This document shows positions 1 through 5,134 of a stretch of DNA of 9,241 nt, one piece after another. The stretch is from Planctomycetota bacterium. Lineage in GTDB: Bacteria > Planctomycetota > Planctomycetia > Pirellulales > Pirellulaceae. The notes beneath the pieces were generated by a model. That model ran no database searches, was not told where the DNA came from, and was given only the letters and a program-made list of their open reading frames with translations. The DNA lies in assembly GCA_019347795.1 (NCBI GenBank), contig JAHWKS010000140.1, positions 1 through 9,241 of the forward strand. Direction: 5' to 3'. Made by a program: the position numbers and the translations under genes. The stretch's first letter is position 1, and each line of letters starts with the position of its first letter.

Positions 1-1022
1 GAGGTGAAGGACGAATGACGAAGGACGAAGGAGGAATCATCGTAGGCGTGGGTGATGATGGTTTCTCCGTCCACGGCCGCGAGCACCTGGCGGTCGCAGA
101 TGGCGGCTTCCAGGAGGAATGGAGTCTCGTCTTCGATGCGGGGGAAGGAGGCGGTTGCGACTTCCTGGCCGGCGCGATGTAGCGAGGCTTCGCCCCGTCG
201 CGGCCGGAGGCGGAGGCGCCACGTCTCCTGGCCGTCGTGAAGCGAGACGGCGACGCAACCTTCGCCGATCGTCTGGACGCGGCATTGAAGCATCAGGTCG
301 GACACGGGATTCAAGGTCCGCGGCGGCCCGAGGTTGTAGCCGTAGTCGTCCAGCACGGGCGACTCCTTGGTGCGCAGACCCGGCAGCGGCGAGCAACGCC
401 AGTGGCGGTAGGTGAGCCACGCGAACTCGGGGTCTCTCGAGGACTGCGAGTCGCCGGGGTACGTGTAAACACCGCCGCTCTGCGACCAGCCGTTGTCGTC
501 ATTCCATCGCGGCGGGAGGTCCTCGGGGCGATAGCGGTCGTCGTGGACGGGAACGCGCGTTTCGCGGAGCTGTTCGAGCGACTTCCGCACGAGGCGGCCA
601 TCGGCGTAGACATCGCCGCCGCGAAGCTCGATCGTCTCGCCGGGGAGGCCGACGATCCGCTTGACCGAGAGCCGCTTGAGCTCCAGCGGGTCAGGAAGCG
701 CGACGGCTTCGAAGCGCCGCGGAGAACGCAGCCAGAAGGCGCCGCGGTCGATCAGCACGCGCTCACCCGCCGCGAGCGAAGCGGCATCGAGGTCGTTTCC
801 GGCGAAGCCGCAGTTGGGACAGACGGCGGAGTTGAATGCCTGCGTCTGCGTCGCGTCGATTTGAATGCGATAGCCGCAGTCGCCGCACGCGAGCTCGTAT
901 CGCGGTCCGAGAAGCGCCGGAGCCATGGAGCCGCTGACGATGCGGACCGGCTTGACAAAGCCCTGTATGGCCGCGATTCGCGCGACGATCATGCACGCCG
1001 CGACCGCGAGTCCCGCCGCCAT
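1..1022 (-). CDS. Signal peptidase I-like protein (S26), partial at left edge
   Basis: This is a membrane-bound serine protease of the S26 (signal peptidase I) family, which cuts signal peptides from exported proteins. From the ATG at 1022 the frame is open for 340 residues to the window edge. A transmembrane helix (about residues 2-20) follows a basic stretch. The serine box is VSGSMAP (candidate nucleophile Ser32), and the lysine box is SVKRIVGLPGETIEL (candidate general base Lys121). Between them lie two CxxC pairs (Cys46/49 and Cys68/71), a zinc-ribbon-like insert. After the lysine box there is a long non-S26 insert, and the last box (GDN...SDSR) is not reached. The start is uncertain: the same frame stays open through a 25-bp inverted repeat to an ATG at 1208, but that extension would be built from repeat sequence. 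A residue FYNRSWIRR just before Met1 suggests that the true start may be a non-ATG codon shortly upstream of 1022. Family call is confident; substrate unknown. Confidence 0.8.
   Translation of the reverse strand, partial: MAAGLAVAACMIVARIAAIQGFVKPVRIVSGSMAPALLGPRYELACGDCGYRIQIDATQTQAFNSAVCPNCGFAGNDLDAASLAAGERVLIDRGAFWLRSPRRFEAVALPDPLELKRLSVKRIVGLPGETIELRGGDVYADGRLVRKSLEQLRETRVPVHDDRYRPEDLPPRWNDDNGWSQSGGVYTYPGDSQSSRDPEFAWLTYRHWRCSPLPGLRTKESPVLDDYGYNLGPPRTLNPVSDLMLQCRVQTIGEGCVAVSLHDGQETWRLRLRPRRGEASLHRAGQEVATASFPRIEDETPFLLEAAICDRQVLAAVDGETIITHAYDDSSFVLRHSSFT
10..30 (+). repeat. Three tandem heptamers at the left edge
   Basis: Three direct copies of GACGAA(T/G) lie in a row (10-16, 17-23, 24-30), with related sequence on both sides. 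Read on the minus strand inside the signal peptidase frame they give the low-information peptide FVLRHSSF. The stretch looks like a short dispersed repeat that has entered the 3' part of the reading frame. Confidence 0.5.
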
Positions 1023-1076
1023 GATGCGTCGGATCCAGGAGCGATTGTAGAACGCTTTCAGCGTTCGTGCCGAACT

Positions 1077-1148
1077 CGTAGCTTGACTCTCCGAGTCGAG
1101 CGATTTGTAAGTCAGCGGGCAATGCTCGACTCGGAGAGTCAAGCTACG
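1077..1148. repeat. 25-bp perfect inverted repeat with 22-nt loop
   Basis: Arms 1077-1101 and 1124-1148 are exact reverse complements over 25 bp; the arm core is AGCTTGACTCTCCGAGTCGA. The loop is 1102-1123. There is no T-tract on either side, so it is not a standard intrinsic terminator. The core resembles a short sequence that I recall as frequent between genes in planctomycetes, which would make this two head-to-head copies of a dispersed element. That recollection has not been checked. Confidence 0.8.
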
Positions 1149-1176
1149 CGCCGGCGGGGCGCCTCGGATACCGGAC

Positions 1177-1250
1177 GGGGTCGGGGTGGTTTTTCGGTCA
1201 TGGATCATTCGACATAGCAGGAGTTGGGGCCGAAAAACCTCCCCGACCCC
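1177..1250. repeat. 21-bp inverted repeat with one mismatch, 32-nt loop
   Basis: Arm 1177-1197 (GGGGTCGGGG, T, GGTTTTTCGG) pairs with 1230-1250 at 20 of 21 positions. The mismatch is 1187 against 1240. The loop of 1198-1229 is too long for a normal terminator and neither outer flank has a T-run. It lies downstream of the infC/secreted-protein unit, so a role at the transcript 3' end is possible. A dispersed palindromic repeat is at least as likely. Confidence 0.7.
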
Positions 1251-1354
1251 TTCCCAGGTTCCGGTTGGTTGGGCGCCATGGTCACCCGGAGTGCGCTGCG
1301 CGACCCTGGGCTGTGGAATGTAACGCCTTCGGCGTAGGAGGTGCACGGGGATCG

Positions 1355-2227
1355 CTATTTTGCTTGCTCGGGAAAATCGCGGCGGAAACGCTCGAGGAGG
1401 GGGTCCATTTCGTTCTTTACGATGTAGAGCTTGCCGCGGATCTTCTTGGTTTCTCCCGGCGCCAGGCCGCCGATGCGGAAGTCGTTGTGGATGCAGGCGA
1501 TTACGCCTTGAAAGATCTCTTGATACGGCTCGAAGGCGACGGCCATGATCAGCCGGTCATCGGCCGAGAAGCAGCCGCACAGGCCGTTGGACGGCACGAG
1601 TGTACTCAGCGGCCGCGGGTTCACGTCGTCGCGATCAACAGGCTTGGGGCAATAAACCTGCCCCGGCGTGTAGCGGGCCTCGGTGGCCCACGGCTCGGTA
1701 GGAAGGCGGGCCAGCTCGCCGTCGATGAACAGGAAGCACTTCCGCGCGTAATCGGGAACGAGCGTCCGGGCGTCCTCTTTGCCGCAGCCGGTGAACTCGT
1801 CCACGCGAATGCACGGCTGCGCCCAGTGCGCTTCCGACGTTTTGTCCGTCGGATTATGAGCGGCGATGTCGAAGTCGATCTCATCGGCGCCGACGGTAAT
1901 CGTGTGCTCGACCACCACGCCGTCGGCCAGCTTGTCGCGGAGGCGAATCACCCGGCCGTCGTCGCTGGCCGACGCCAGCTCCGCCTGGTGGCGAATTACC
2001 GTTTCGCCCCAATCGCGATCGGTGGAGCCCGGCCGGCAGTACGCCTCCAGGTAGTTGATGCGGATCGGACCCGGGAGATGATCGCCGCTGACCGTCAGGT
2101 AGTTCTTCTCCCACGCCGCGCGCAGGTGCGGCGCCGAAGCGTCGTCCGCGTTTTGTGCGAGAACGAAACCGCAACCAAGGCCGGCCAGCGTGCAGAGAAC
2201 GACCGGGGCCAGCGTGAAACGAAGCAT
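1355..2227 (-). CDS. Secreted protein of unknown function
   Basis: A 290-residue protein with an N-terminal signal peptide: a hydrophobic stretch over residues 5-22, with likely cleavage after VLA (residue 24). There is no good lipobox although a Cys is present at 19. The mature part alternates short hydrophobic strands with polar turns and has motifs such as YLEAYC, AHNPTDKTSEAHWAQPC and NGLCGCFSADDRLIMAVAFEPYQE. These suggest an all-beta, perhaps sugar-mutarotase-like sandwich; the fold is an inference. Eight cysteines in the mature part fit an exported protein. The ATG at 2227 lies 33 nt after the infC stop on the same strand, so the two are probably co-transcribed. There is no strong Shine-Dalgarno sequence (weak GAAGAG upstream). 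The frame ends with TAG at 1355-1357. No enzymatic function can be assigned. Confidence 0.8.
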   Translation of the reverse strand: MLRFTLAPVVLCTLAGLGCGFVLAQNADDASAPHLRAAWEKNYLTVSGDHLPGPIRINYLEAYCRPGSTDRDWGETVIRHQAELASASDDGRVIRLRDKLADGVVVEHTITVGADEIDFDIAAHNPTDKTSEAHWAQPCIRVDEFTGCGKEDARTLVPDYARKCFLFIDGELARLPTEPWATEARYTPGQVYCPKPVDRDDVNPRPLSTLVPSNGLCGCFSADDRLIMAVAFEPYQEIFQGVIACIHNDFRIGGLAPGETKKIRGKLYIVKNEMDPLLERFRRDFPEQAK

Positions 2228-2260
2228 GGCTGTCTCTTCGTCGAGGAGGAATGGGAGCGG

Positions 2261-2770
2261 CTACTTGGGGGCGATCATGCAGATCAGTCGCCGGCCTTGC
2301 TCCAGGGGAGGCGTCTCCACCTTGCCCACCTCGGCAAGTTGGGAGATGACGCCTTCCATCACTTTGCGGCCTTCCTCCTTGTGGGCGTTCTCCCGGCCGC
2401 GGAACATCACCGAGACCTGCACCTTGTCTTTGTGCTTGAGGAAACGCTCGGCCTGCTTGATCTTGAAGTCGATGTCGTGCTCTCCCGTCTTGGGACGCAG
2501 ACGAATCTCCTTCGTCTTGGTCTGGTGCGTGTGCTTCTGGTGCAGCTTCTTGCTCTGCTGGTACTTGAATTTGCCGTAGTCCATGATGCGGCAAACCGGG
2601 GGGCGCTCCGTGGGCGCCACCTCCACCAGGTCCAGCCCCTGCTCACGGGCGCGGTCCATTGCTTCCCGTGTAGGAATGACGCCGAGCTGGGCGCCGTCTG
2701 CGTCGATGACGCGCACGGGCGAGATGCGGATGGATTCGTTCACCCGCGTTTGATTGCGATCGACAGCCAC
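2261..2770 (-). CDS. infC: Translation initiation factor IF-3
   Basis: IF-3 binds the 30S subunit, keeps it apart from 50S and checks the start codon-initiator tRNA pairing. The 169-residue product has the normal two-domain layout. The N-domain begins [18 protein letters not shown] and contains LVEVAP and [15 protein letters not shown] lysine-rich linker ([23 protein letters not shown]) leads into the C-domain with [14 protein letters not shown] and [12 protein letters not shown]. Length is typical of the family. The start is a GTG at 2770, with AGGAGG only 3 nt upstream; an in-frame ATT lies six codons further up. Non-ATG infC starts are known from E. coli, where they serve autoregulation; the same role here is an inference. 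rpmI and rplT, the usual downstream partners, are absent, and a secreted-protein gene follows instead. Confidence 0.97.
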   Translation of the reverse strand: MAVDRNQTRVNESIRISPVRVIDADGAQLGVIPTREAMDRAREQGLDLVEVAPTERPPVCRIMDYGKFKYQQSKKLHQKHTHQTKTKEIRLRPKTGEHDIDFKIKQAERFLKHKDKVQVSVMFRGRENAHKEEGRKVMEGVISQLAEVGKVETPPLEQGRRLICMIAPK

Positions 2771-2773
2771 AGT

Positions 2774-2779
2774 CCTCCT
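2774..2779 (-). promoter_or_regulatory. Shine-Dalgarno of infC
   Basis: AGGAGG on the minus strand, three nucleotides before the GTG at 2770. It supports GTG as the start, although the spacing is shorter than usual. It is the strongest ribosome-binding site in the window. Confidence 0.7.
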
Positions 2780-2851
2780 GTTCGTAATCAGGCGAAAGTA
2801 AGGGAAGTCCGCCCGGCCGCCACGCGCGGCAGGGCCTTCCTAATTCTCCCA

Positions 2852-2879
2852 AGTATACCGTTTCCCTCGTCAATATCGA
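2852..2879 (-). promoter_or_regulatory. Possible infC promoter
   Basis: On the minus strand TCGATA (2874-2879) and TATACT (2852-2857) are separated by 16 nt, matching the sigma-70 consensus at 4 and 5 of 6 positions. The site lies about 80 nt before the infC GTG in the most AT-rich part of the spacer. A nearby TTGACC (2896-2901) could serve an alternative promoter. Promoter consensus in planctomycetes is poorly defined, so this is tentative. Confidence 0.3.
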
Positions 2880-2944
2880 CGATTTTTTCCCGCCGGGTCA
2901 ATCGGTTCGCCCAAATTACTTCGCCGCCTGGAATCCCGAGCGAG

Positions 2945-3027
2945 GGAACGGTCGGGTGGCCCGGCCCGTCCGCGAGGGCGAACCTTTCTCGTAACGTCCC
3001 TCACTAACGCGTCGGGCTACGATCGCT
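2945..3027. repeat. Probable dispersed intergenic repeat
   Basis: This GC-rich stretch includes CCCTCACTAACGCGTCGGGC near its right end. I recall this type of sequence recurring between planctomycete genes, and its minus-strand translation gives ARRVSEG, a peptide familiar from spurious planctomycete reading frames. There is no second copy in this window, so the call rests on memory, and the boundaries are approximate. Confidence 0.35.
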
Positions 3028-3037
3028 CCCGCCCGCC

Positions 3038-3065
3038 TTGTCCGTCGGCGGAAATTCGTTAGACT
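3038..3065 (+). promoter_or_regulatory. Possible rpsR promoter
   Basis: TTGTCC (3038-3043) and TAGACT (3060-3065) are 16 nt apart, each matching the sigma-70 consensus at 4 of 6 positions. The rpsR ATG follows about 50 nt downstream, a plausible leader length. It is the best match between the repeat and the gene, but of weak quality. Confidence 0.3.
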
Positions 3066-3116
3066 ATTGGAGTTGTCGAAATCCCTGGACCCTATCGAAC
3101 GCAAGTCGCAGACCCC

Positions 3117-3374
3117 ATGCCGCCCCGGATCAAGAAAAAGGCGAAAGCTCGCGCCCGCACGAAGAAGAAGGACCCGATTTACGTCGACGGCGTGCGGCCG
3201 CGTCCGATGTACGTGGATTACAAGAACATCGAGCTTTTGAGCAAGCTGGTGAACCGGCATGGGCGGATCGTGAGCCGGCGGAAGACCGGCTGCTCGGCCC
3301 ATAGCCAGCACGCGGTGACCCAGGCGATCAAGCGGGCCCGCTTCATGGCCTTGTTGCCCTACGTCGGCGAGTAA
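3117..3374 (+). CDS. rpsR: 30S ribosomal protein S18 (bS18)
   Basis: bS18 is a small-subunit ribosomal protein that contacts bS6 on the 30S platform. The 85-residue product has a basic N-terminal tail ([13 protein letters not shown]) and the conserved core [20 protein letters not shown], then SRRKTGCSA, followed by the C-terminal signature [14 protein letters not shown]. Length is normal. The ATG at 3117 has no Shine-Dalgarno sequence before it (the upstream bases are CGCAGACCCC). rpsR normally sits in an rpsF-ssb-rpsR-rplI cluster. Here none of those genes is present and the only close neighbour is a thioesterase beginning 2 nt after the stop, which implies one transcript. Confidence 0.97.
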   Translation: MPPRIKKKAKARARTKKKDPIYVDGVRPRPMYVDYKNIELLSKLVNRHGRIVSRRKTGCSAHSQHAVTQAIKRARFMALLPYVGE

Positions 3375-3376
3375 CC

Positions 3377-3799
3377 GTGGCCGCCCATCGCACCCGCCGG
3401 CGCGTCGAGTTTCGCGATACCGACGCCGCGGGGATCATGCACTTCTCCACTTTCTTCGTCTACATGGAGCAGGCCGAGCATGAGCTTTTGCGCAGCGTCG
3501 GCCTGAGCGTTCTGGAGCACGATGACGAGGGGATCCTCAGTTGGCCCCGTGTCTCCGCCTCCTGCGACTATCGCCGGCCGCTGCGGTTCGAGGACGAATT
3601 CGAGATCGAGACCCGCATCGAGCGTCTGGGCGAGAAGAGCATCACCTTCGCCTGCCGCTTTCTGCACGAGGGGCAGGAGGCCGCCGCGGGCCGCCTCACC
3701 GCCGTCTGCTGCCGCTTCCCGGAAGGCCGGCCCCCGCAGTCGATCCCAATCCCGCCGCGCATCGCCGATGAGCTGCGACGGTACGTGGATAATGGTTGA
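3377..3799 (+). CDS. Acyl-CoA thioesterase, 4HBT/YbgC-like hot-dog fold
   Basis: A 140-residue single-domain hot-dog protein, predicted to hydrolyse acyl-CoA thioesters in the cytoplasm. The family signature lies at residues 10-30: VEFRDTDAAGIMHFSTFFVYME. The aspartate before AAGIMH is the expected catalytic residue, and the helix following it (EQAEHELLRSVGL) is the usual hot-dog helix. Later strands include SCDYRRPLRFEDEFEIETRI and SITFACRFLH. Length fits YbgC/FadM-type enzymes. The start is GTG, 2 nt after the rpsR stop, with no clear Shine-Dalgarno sequence, so translation may be coupled to rpsR. YbgC itself normally neighbours tol-pal genes, which are not here, so the substrate class cannot be named. 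The family call is secure. Confidence 0.9.
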   Translation: MAAHRTRRRVEFRDTDAAGIMHFSTFFVYMEQAEHELLRSVGLSVLEHDDEGILSWPRVSASCDYRRPLRFEDEFEIETRIERLGEKSITFACRFLHEGQEAAAGRLTAVCCRFPEGRPPQSIPIPPRIADELRRYVDNG

Positions 3800-3828
3800 A
3801 TTGGCGCCGCTCAACGGGGACACCGGGC

Positions 3829-4143
3829 ATGGCGAATGTCAGCCAGCTTCTGAAGCAGGCAGAGCGCGATCTTCCGTCCGATGTGACCGACCAGAGATAG
3901 GGTACGGCGCTCGGTCTCGCAAATGAGTTAGTCGCCGATCACCCGCTTGAGCTTTGGTACGTCGTCACCCGGTGGGGAAGCTCTGCTGACGAAGACCTTC
4001 GCGACGCGATCGCACGCTGCATCCTCGAACACCTGTTGGAACACCACTTCGAAATGATCTTTCCGCTGGTAGAGCAAAAGGCACTCGCAGATCCACTCTT
4101 CGCCGCCACGTTTCGTCGCTGCTGGAAATATGGTCAATCCTAA
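3829..4143 (+). pseudogene. Small hypothetical gene broken by an in-frame TAG
   Basis: From the ATG at 3829 the frame reads 23 residues (MANVSQLLKQAERDLPSDV...), meets TAG at 3898-3900, and continues in the same frame for 80 more codons to TAA at 4141-4143. The second part is clearly protein-like: GTALGLANELVADHPLELW, then YVVTRWGSSADEDLRDAIA, then RCILEHLLEHHFEMIFPLVE, ending FRRCWKYGQS. It looks helical and HEAT-like, and resembles planctomycete hypothetical proteins of about 100 residues that I recall but cannot name. The simplest reading is a nonsense mutation in a formerly intact 103-codon gene. Stop readthrough or a sequencing error is possible. No good restart codon follows the TAG. 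The antisense open frame over 3928-4245 is judged a shadow. Function unknown. Confidence 0.6.
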
Positions 4144-4268
4144 ATCGCAGAGAACGCGCTCCGCTTTGACAATCTCCGTGATAGGTGTGATCCCGTGTGA
4201 TCGCCTGCTGCATTGAGGGAGTTGAGCCATAGCTTCGTCAGCCACGCGACCGCGAACCGGCGCCTCAC
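4140..4268 (-). pseudogene. Possible remnant of a RelE/ParE-like toxin
   Basis: A 42-codon frame starts with a GTG whose bases overlap the TGA of the antitoxin-like gene (GTGA, 4265-4268), the spacing typical of toxin-antitoxin pairs. It begins RRRFAVAWLT, like the first strand of RelE/ParE toxins. Other pieces expected of that fold appear in the other two frames of the same strand (DEAMAQL, QQAITRD, ITEIVKAERVL). This suggests several small indels in one original gene. The frame ends at 4140, overlapping the stop of the plus-strand pseudogene, and the toxin C-terminal half is not recognisable. This is an inference from short similarity and context. Confidence 0.3.
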
Positions 4269-4518
4269 GAGTTGCGATCGTTGAGCGAGGAAAGCCGATC
4301 TACAACTTCCTGCGTCGTGCGCCATGGCCCCTCCTCGTTCGCTTCCGCTTCCGCCGCGGCGACCTCCTCGAGCGTGAACGGATTCTTGCCAGGTATGATG
4401 AAGCGGTTGGCGAGCGACACCCAGCCCAGAAAACTGCCGTCCGGATGCCGAACGGCGACCACGCTTCCGGCGATGCAAGCACTGATGCCTGTTCAGGTGT
4501 GAGAGTAATTTCGCTCAT
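4265..4518 (-). pseudogene. Antitoxin-like small gene with a one-base deletion
   Basis: The ATG at 4518 opens MSEITLTPEQASVLAS, and the rest of the protein continues in another frame as GSVVAVRHPDGSFLGWVSL, then ANRFIIPGKNPFTLEEVAAA, ending TTQEVVDRLSSLNDRNS. The span is 254 nt, one short of 85 codons. Restoring one G near 4471 gives a continuous 84-residue reading (...VLASAGSVVAVRHPDG...). This is strong internal evidence for a single deletion or a base-call error. The layout (short beta-rich N-terminus, acidic helical tail) fits the small antitoxin-type proteins found next to RelE/ParE toxins in planctomycetes. The following GTGA overlap with a toxin-like remnant supports this. If the shift is real, only a 65-residue piece from the GTG at 4462 could still be made. 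Confidence 0.55.
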
Positions 4519-4814
4519 CGCACGTTCGTACAAGTAGCTCGTGATGCCCGTGAAAGGTGTCCCGCATTCTACCACGTCGGCTCGCTTCCTCGCCGCACGT
4601 GATCGGGGAATAACACGGAATCTGCAACGTCTGCTGTCGCCGCTTCGCGGCTTCCGAGCGTTTCTTTCGATCGTACTCCGCGGGCTTGCGCCCGCGGCTA
4701 CATGCTGCCGCCGCTCCGCGGCTCATGTGATTCGGCGTGGTATGTTGTTGATCTTGGCCTGAAGCGGTTCGACTGCGTCGGATTCCGGATTCGATGTCCG
4801 AAAAGCTTCCTTGC
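4519..4814. other. Gene-free stretch with GC-rich hairpin sequence
   Basis: This 296-nt stretch lies between the antitoxin-like gene and the small membrane protein gene. Around 4619-4727 it has alternating cgcttcgcgg / ccgctccgcgg palindromic words that look like a dispersed repeat. The flanks show no gene, RNA or good promoter. Confidence 0.5.
4678..4697. repeat. 8-bp GC hairpin (CCGCGGGC / GCCCGCGG)
   Basis: CCGCGGGC (4678-4685) and GCCCGCGG (4690-4697) form a perfect stem around a 4-nt loop. No T-tract follows on either strand, so it is not a standard terminator. It lies in a repeat-like block (about 4619-4727) and probably belongs to that element. Confidence 0.6.
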
Positions 4815-5072
4815 TCACTCATCGAGCTTGGGCGGCTTGCCAGGGCGATTGTCTGGGAGGGAGTCGCCGTCGGCCGCGGCGGTGCGGTACTTTAGTAGCA
4901 GCGCCCAGAGGCCGAGGAAGGCGGCGACGCAGCCGAAGATGATGAGGGCTTTGAGCGCCTGGCGGACGCCGCCGTAGAGATACGCGCCGCCGGCCAGGAA
5001 TGTTCCCCAGACGATCAGGGCGAGCATGATGTAGCCGATCAGGTTGCGCGACGCGGCGGGCTTCGGCGTCAT
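4815..5072 (-). CDS. Small two-helix membrane protein
   Basis: An 85-residue protein with two hydrophobic helices, residues about 11-33 (LIGYIMLALIVWGTFLAGGA) and about 39-61 (ALKALIIFGCVAAFLGLWAL). They are separated by a short loop and followed by a polar, proline-rich tail (residues 63-85). There is no signal peptide cleavage site, so it is probably an inner-membrane protein. It is the last gene of a minus-strand set, 62 nt after the cytochrome/WD40 gene, and probably shares its transcript. The ATG at 5072 has no Shine-Dalgarno sequence. The gene does not match a family that I can name. A partner or membrane-anchor role for the upstream exported cytochrome protein is conceivable, on position alone. 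Confidence 0.75.
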   Translation of the reverse strand: MTPKPAASRNLIGYIMLALIVWGTFLAGGAYLYGGVRQALKALIIFGCVAAFLGLWALLLKYRTAAADGDSLPDNRPGKPPKLDE

Positions 5073-5134
5073 CGGAGTCGTGCAGGACGGGGGCCGTCGT
5101 TGGCGGGAAAACCATCTTCCCGACCGCCTGCATC

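Larger units (their letters stand above)
1023..1354. other. Spacer with two inverted repeats and no recognisable gene
   Basis: This 332-nt stretch separates the signal peptidase-like gene from the secreted-protein gene, both on the minus strand. Two long inverted repeats (1077-1148 and 1177-1250) fill almost half of it. The rest (1251-1354) shows no convincing reading frame, promoter or RNA. Its repeat content is probably why the flanking minus-strand frame stays open so far upstream of the likely start at 1022. Confidence 0.6.
2771..3116. other. Divergent infC/rpsR intergenic region
   Basis: This 346-nt spacer lies between the diverging infC and rpsR genes and should hold both promoters. 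The infC half is partly AT-rich (around 2841-2890). The middle (about 2945-3027) looks like a dispersed repeat. The rpsR-proximal part has a fair promoter match. I see no gene: open frames crossing it are low-complexity Arg/Pro/Ser translations. Confidence 0.7.

Noticed and set aside
1023..1208. Starting the signal peptidase-like protein at the in-frame ATG at 1208.
   Set aside because: The added residues would be encoded mostly by the inverted repeats, there is no Shine-Dalgarno sequence, and the membrane helix begins properly near 1022.
237..1217. A 326-codon plus-strand open frame.
   Set aside because: It is antisense to the signal peptidase-like gene, whose catalytic boxes are clear on the minus strand.
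1177..1250. Intrinsic terminator for the infC unit.
   Set aside because: The 32-nt loop is too long and no T-tract follows the stem in the minus direction.
1265..3007. A 580-codon plus-strand open frame.
   Set aside because: It lies antisense to infC and the secreted-protein gene, both clearly protein-like on the minus strand; its own translation has no recognisable domain.
3928..4245. A 105-codon minus-strand open frame.
   Set aside because: The plus-strand reading of the same DNA is more protein-like and continues the frame that starts at 3829; still, the choice is not beyond doubt.
5073..5134. Terminator between the cytochrome gene and the small membrane protein gene.
   Set aside because: Only a GGGAA/TTCCC stem of 5 bp is present, with no T-run after it; the genes more likely share a transcript.
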